From a virus, in IMG/VR virus record IMGVR_UViG_3300005264_000340, positions 1 through 24,188 of that record: a stretch of 24,188 nt of DNA; one strand, written 5' to 3'. Position numbers and translations under genes: made by a program. Positions 20,393 through 24,188 of the stretch are shown here, in pieces. The notes below the pieces were generated by a model. That model had not been told where the DNA came from, did no database searches, and saw only the letters and a list, made by a program, of their open reading frames with translations. Every line of letters starts with the position of its first letter. The stretch's first letter is position 1.

Positions 20393-22684
20393 ATGCGTGA
20401 AGATAAGAATAAAATATACGGTGAGCCAGCTAAAGTTAATTCTAAAAGCAGTTCTTCTGTTGAGGCTATAAAACAAAAGATGGATTATTATATTGGTCGA
20501 TATGTTTATGATAAGGCTGATATACGAAAAGCAAGAGGTTATTATTTCGGTTACAGAAATAATAAAGATTATGCATATTTAGAGGATAACTATGGTATAG
20601 GTACACCTGCAGCATTAAAATTCACCCCAACAATATCTTCACGCATAGATATTCTTACTGGATTAATGCTTAGTCAAGATTTAGATGCTCAGGTTTTTCC
20701 TATAGATAAAGATACTATTGACAAAGAAACGGAAGAGGCTTTAAACTTTAGAAAAAGTAAGATCGATTCTATGCTTAGTAGGTATATAAATACTTCTGAT
20801 AAAGAGGAGGAGAATAAAATATTAAAAGATACTTTTAATCAATTAAAAGATGGTACTGATTTTATTAGTTCTTTTCAGAAGTCTGCACAAGATATTTCTA
20901 ATATGTATATGAAAAATACTGACTTTAATTTTGATTTATTTAAAGAAGAGTTTTTTCGAAATATATTAACTGATGCTGAATCTGTTTTTAAAGAAACAAA
21001 AAATAGAAAAGGTGAATATCCTGGATTTGATATATGTTTATCTGAAGATACTTTTTACAGAAAAAGTAAACAGTCAAGAGACATAGAGACATCTCCTGCT
21101 ATTGTTCATAGACGTTATATGACTAAACATCAGATATTAATTGAGCTTGGTCAGTATATGAATAGAGAACAGAAAATTGAATTTCTTACAGACAAACAAC
21201 TTGTTGGAGCTGCACAGCAAAGATTACAAGGTAGAGTTATGCCTATAAATGCTGTTGATTATGGTAATGCAGGGAATACTTCTTTCTATGATGGTGAATT
21301 CTTTTATGAGAATTACGGTCAGTTTATGGGTGATATAGTTGAGGTTGTTCATGTTGAATATAAAGAGGCTAAAGAGGTAAAGTTAGATTTTAATAATATT
21401 GTTGATAAAGTATTACATTCTTTAGGTAAGAAGAAGAAAGAGACACGTTTTGTTGAAGCAAGATACTCAGGATATAGAATAGGTAATTATTATTATGTAA
21501 ATGTAGGTCTTGACAAAGATGCTAAACGTAATACATTAAATCCTTCAAAAGTACAGTTTACTTATCATGGTGTTAGTTTTAATGAATATATGAGAAAACC
21601 TACATCTATAGCATATAAGATGTTAGATGTTCAGGATTTTATAGATATAATTAAATTCCATAGAGAGAATCTTATAGCTAATTCAAGTGTAAATTCATCA
21701 CGATTGAATGTTGCAGCTATTCCTACATTTCTTGGTGATGATATGATGGAACGAGTAAAATCATGGATAGCTATAAGTAAGCAAGGTAAAGATTTGGTTG
21801 ATCCTACATTGCCTGGAGCTAATCTTTTTCAGCATTATGGAAGTTCTGATGGTGGCGTTGATGGAAATATGCTTAACGCTATTGATACAATATTAATGAA
21901 ACTTGATCAGGAAGCTGATTTGATTGCAGGTATTAATCCAACGATGAGAGGTATCGTTGAACAACGAGAAGCTGTTAGTAATGTTAAAACAGGAGTAACT
22001 ATGATAAGTTATTCTAATAAACATTATTTTAAAGCTCTTGATAATGTTATTGGAAAGGCATTGACTTTGTTGTTAGATAATACAAAGATAGCTTTCCCTG
22101 ATGGTTTTAGTGGTGCTTATTATAATGGTGCAAATAAAGTTGTTTTTAATCATCTGCCTGAATCGTATCTACCTTCACAATTTATTGTTTCTATACGTAG
22201 AGATGATATGGATACTGTTAATAAGCAAAAATTAATTTCTATGATAGATAATTTTGCTTCTAATGGTATAATGAAACCAATGAGAGCTTTGGAGGCTGGT
22301 AGTGCTACAAGTACGTATGAGCTTAACCGCATTGCTGAAGAAGGGATAAAAGAAAAAGAAGAGGAAGATAATATCCTTGAAAAAACAAGACAGCAGTTAG
22401 ATCAGACTATGAAGCAGGCACAAGATCTTGCAGAGCAAAATAAAGAGATGGCTAAGAAGTTAGAATTGTTAGAAAAGAAAATGCTTGATAATGAAAGACG
22501 AAAGATAGATATTAAAGAGCGAGAAGTAGCTGCTAAAATCGCTAATGATAAAGAGAAAACTCAAAACGATAAAGAATATAAAGAAGAGACTATTCAAGAA
22601 GTTAAACAAAGAACTAAATTGGAGCAAGCTCAATTATTAATGTCTGATGGTAATGCAAAAGAAGTGAGAAATTTAAAAGTATAA
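20393..22684 (+). CDS. Portal protein, 763 aa
   Basis: The portal dodecamer forms the head vertex through which TerL pumps DNA. The protein has an N-terminal GYYFGYRN and LKFTPTISSRIDILTGLMLS, a central region with TSIAYKMLDVQDFIDIIKFH and AGINPTMRGIVEQREAVSNVKTG-like sequence typical of crAss-like portals as I know them, and a long C-terminal coiled coil (about residues 650-745, KEKEEEDNILEKTRQQLDQT). Intact single frame, 11 nt after the GroES domain, in the packaging operon. Its length fits this phage group. Confidence 0.85.
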   Translation: MREDKNKIYGEPAKVNSKSSSSVEAIKQKMDYYIGRYVYDKADIRKARGYYFGYRNNKDYAYLEDNYGIGTPAALKFTPTISSRIDILTGLMLSQDLDAQVFPIDKDTIDKETEEALNFRKSKIDSMLSRYINTSDKEEENKILKDTFNQLKDGTDFISSFQKSAQDISNMYMKNTDFNFDLFKEEFFRNILTDAESVFKETKNRKGEYPGFDICLSEDTFYRKSKQSRDIETSPAIVHRRYMTKHQILIELGQYMNREQKIEFLTDKQLVGAAQQRLQGRVMPINAVDYGNAGNTSFYDGEFFYENYGQFMGDIVEVVHVEYKEAKEVKLDFNNIVDKVLHSLGKKKKETRFVEARYSGYRIGNYYYVNVGLDKDAKRNTLNPSKVQFTYHGVSFNEYMRKPTSIAYKMLDVQDFIDIIKFHRENLIANSSVNSSRLNVAAIPTFLGDDMMERVKSWIAISKQGKDLVDPTLPGANLFQHYGSSDGGVDGNMLNAIDTILMKLDQEADLIAGINPTMRGIVEQREAVSNVKTGVTMISYSNKHYFKALDNVIGKALTLLLDNTKIAFPDGFSGAYYNGANKVVFNHLPESYLPSQFIVSIRRDDMDTVNKQKLISMIDNFASNGIMKPMRALEAGSATSTYELNRIAEEGIKEKEEEDNILEKTRQQLDQTMKQAQDLAEQNKEMAKKLELLEKKMLDNERRKIDIKEREVAAKIANDKEKTQNDKEYKEETIQEVKQRTKLEQAQLLMSDGNAKEVRNLKV

Positions 22685-22687
22685 AAG

Positions 22688-24079
22688 ATGGCTTATAAAA
22701 GACCAATAGCAGATGTAATTACTGCTTATGATAGTGGAATTTATGATAATATTTTATCATTATATAGTATATTAGTTGACGAAAGTGCTCCTGATTATAA
22801 TTTAACAGATACTTGTCTTGATGATATATTTGTTAACCCTCATACTTTAAATGCTGGAACATGCACATCTGTATGGACAGATGCAACGGTAGTTATAGAT
22901 GCATATACTGAATACGAACTTGTGTTAGCTTATGAATTATTTGGTTATGAATATGAGTTTTATAAAAGTTCTTGTGATGATAATGGTCATTGTGCTTGTG
23001 ACGATAGATGTCTTGATGGCAAGAATGTTATGAGCAAAAGAAAATATGGAGTACTAACTAATAATGGTTATTTAGATAATAATTATAGTAGAGAATATGT
23101 TATGCAGCTTAAATATAATGAAGCTAATGATATTCTTTATATTAGTGATGAACATTCTAAAGTTCATCCACCATATAATAGTTCTTTATTAGATCTTAAT
23201 CCTTCTTATTATAGAAAGAAGCTTATTATGACTTATGTTGGTTTTGATGTTGATAATGGTAAATTTATTGAACAGATTATTTTTGATGGTGATCATGAGA
23301 GTGATGGTATATGGGAATATGATTTAACTTCACTGCCTTGTCATCATGGTGATAGTGATTGTAATGAAACAGAAATATATACAGATGTAACTGTTGTTGT
23401 TGAATATGTAAATGATTTAGGATTCAATTTTCAAACAGAAGTTACTTACCCTTTGTTGTATCAGCGACTAATTAATATTGTTGATGGTAAAGTTAAATTA
23501 GATGGCGTATACAAAACTTATTATTATGATATACCATATCTTACAGAAATGATGAGTGCTATGCCAGGGACAAGTACATTTATGAAAGGTTCTATTTTCT
23601 ATTTTCAATATATTGATGAAGATGGTAATTTAGTTGAAGAATATAGACAGACAACATCGGATATAATAATTGATTATACTACTTATACTAATGTAACTGT
23701 ATCTGGAGGTGTTCAGAATTATGACCTTACAAATATAACTGATAAACGTGATTTTGTATTGCGACATTTTAGTGAAGTAAGTGCTATTGATTATCTTAAA
23801 AATATAGGAACTTTTAGAAATGTTGTTAATCCTGCAGGTTCTACTGTTATTGAAGGTTATATGGCTGAAGATGCTCATTTAATTACTTATCAATTACGTG
23901 ATGCTATTATCGATAGCATTAATAATTGTGAGGTACCTTGTGAGAAGTTTAGTTTTGATACATGGGTAGCTCTTAAACAAAAGAAAATGGCTGCAGGCGT
24001 AGCTTTCTGTAATAATAATTTACAAGAGACTGCAAGGATTATGAGTACTGTGGACCAGAGATGTAAAAACTGTGATTAA
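22688..24079 (+). CDS. Cysteine-rich probable structural protein, 463 aa
   Basis: It begins MAYKRPIADVITAYDSGIYD, 3 nt after the portal stop. The body is beta-rich with several similar strands (TDATVVIDAYTEYELVLAYE and TDVTVVVEYVNDLGFNFQTE), suggesting repeated domains. About fourteen cysteines include a cluster C-x6-C-x-C-x3-C (residues about 98-110) and a C-terminal helical end NNCEVPCEKF to RCKNCD. Position next to portal suggests a head, neck or decoration protein. I do not recognise the family; it does not look like a HK97 major capsid protein by eye. Confidence 0.72.
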   Translation: MAYKRPIADVITAYDSGIYDNILSLYSILVDESAPDYNLTDTCLDDIFVNPHTLNAGTCTSVWTDATVVIDAYTEYELVLAYELFGYEYEFYKSSCDDNGHCACDDRCLDGKNVMSKRKYGVLTNNGYLDNNYSREYVMQLKYNEANDILYISDEHSKVHPPYNSSLLDLNPSYYRKKLIMTYVGFDVDNGKFIEQIIFDGDHESDGIWEYDLTSLPCHHGDSDCNETEIYTDVTVVVEYVNDLGFNFQTEVTYPLLYQRLINIVDGKVKLDGVYKTYYYDIPYLTEMMSAMPGTSTFMKGSIFYFQYIDEDGNLVEEYRQTTSDIIIDYTTYTNVTVSGGVQNYDLTNITDKRDFVLRHFSEVSAIDYLKNIGTFRNVVNPAGSTVIEGYMAEDAHLITYQLRDAIIDSINNCEVPCEKFSFDTWVALKQKKMAAGVAFCNNNLQETARIMSTVDQRCKNCD

Positions 24080-24096
24080 TTAGTAATATTAATATA

Positions 24097-24188
24097 ATGA
24101 TTATAACTTCAAATATCCCTCAATATTATTCATATAAAGACATTTATACAGAATATCTTTACGCTAAGGAGTTACATGCATGTTTAAC
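24097..24188 (+). CDS. Start of another gene, 3' end outside window
   Basis: An ATG at 24097 opens MIITSNIPQYYSYKDIYTEY and runs off the edge after 30 codons. It follows the previous stop by 17 nt and the leader TTAGTAATATTAATATA, also present before GroES. Too short to assign. Confidence 0.6.
   Translation, partial: MIITSNIPQYYSYKDIYTEYLYAKELHACL

Noticed and set aside
22688-24079. Major capsid protein
   Set aside because: Position is suggestive, but the beta-repeat, cysteine-rich sequence does not look like a HK97-fold capsid protein by eye.

Overview
The window is about 24 kb of very AT-rich DNA from a tailed phage of a Bacteroidota host, most likely crAss-like (Crassvirales). The host inference rests on promoter boxes of the Bacteroidota type (TTTG-N20-TAnnTTTG at 13401-13432; TATATTTG boxes around 17.1 kb), the near absence of Shine-Dalgarno sites, a lipoprotein with CKKDE after the lipid cysteine, and signal peptides ending in FSQ or YGQ. 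The phage assignment rests on a TerL with crAss-type motifs, a portal protein of about 760 residues, many tRNAs, small membrane proteins and two opposing transcription blocks. I ran no database search.

Left arm (1-6000, minus strand): small, mostly unrecognised genes. Several are under 60 codons (at 1548, 3669, 4150, 4395 and 5214). They are separated by long gaps holding hairpins, cloverleaf-like folds, two 77-nt tRNA-like elements, terminators, degenerate repeats and one decayed ORF. Most gene starts follow a shared leader that reads AACCTTTTAAA on the minus strand, 12-20 nt before ATG.

Middle (6279-12483, mostly plus): a secreted metzincin-like protease, a DUF2158-like protein, a small two-helix membrane protein (holin candidate), a lipoprotein GH25 muramidase on the opposite strand, a lytic transglycosylase-like protein, and a long HExxH protein split by a frameshift. 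Three of these carry a related N-terminal GLLIKA-QKG segment, which I read as a possible virion-cargo or maturation tag.

RNA block (12489-14285): eleven tRNAs or tRNA remnants (CAT, Pro, Asp, Gln, Thr, His, Leu, Arg, Asn, truncated Ala, Ser), two promoter/terminator-bounded small units that may encode sRNAs or 23-24-residue peptides, and an HNH endonuclease directly after the truncated tRNA-Ala.

Right (14361-24188): a minus-strand operon led by a phage GroEL, divergent from the packaging and head genes on the plus strand: TerL, an overlapping spanin-like membrane pair, GroES-like domains, portal, a cysteine-rich probable structural protein, and the start of another gene. GroEL and GroES around TerL and portal suggest the phage supplies its own folding machinery for head assembly.

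The TerL, GroES and HExxH genes are each broken across two frames, and TerL also lacks the segment where Walker B should lie. Whether these are assembly errors, recoding or true decay is the main question for this window.
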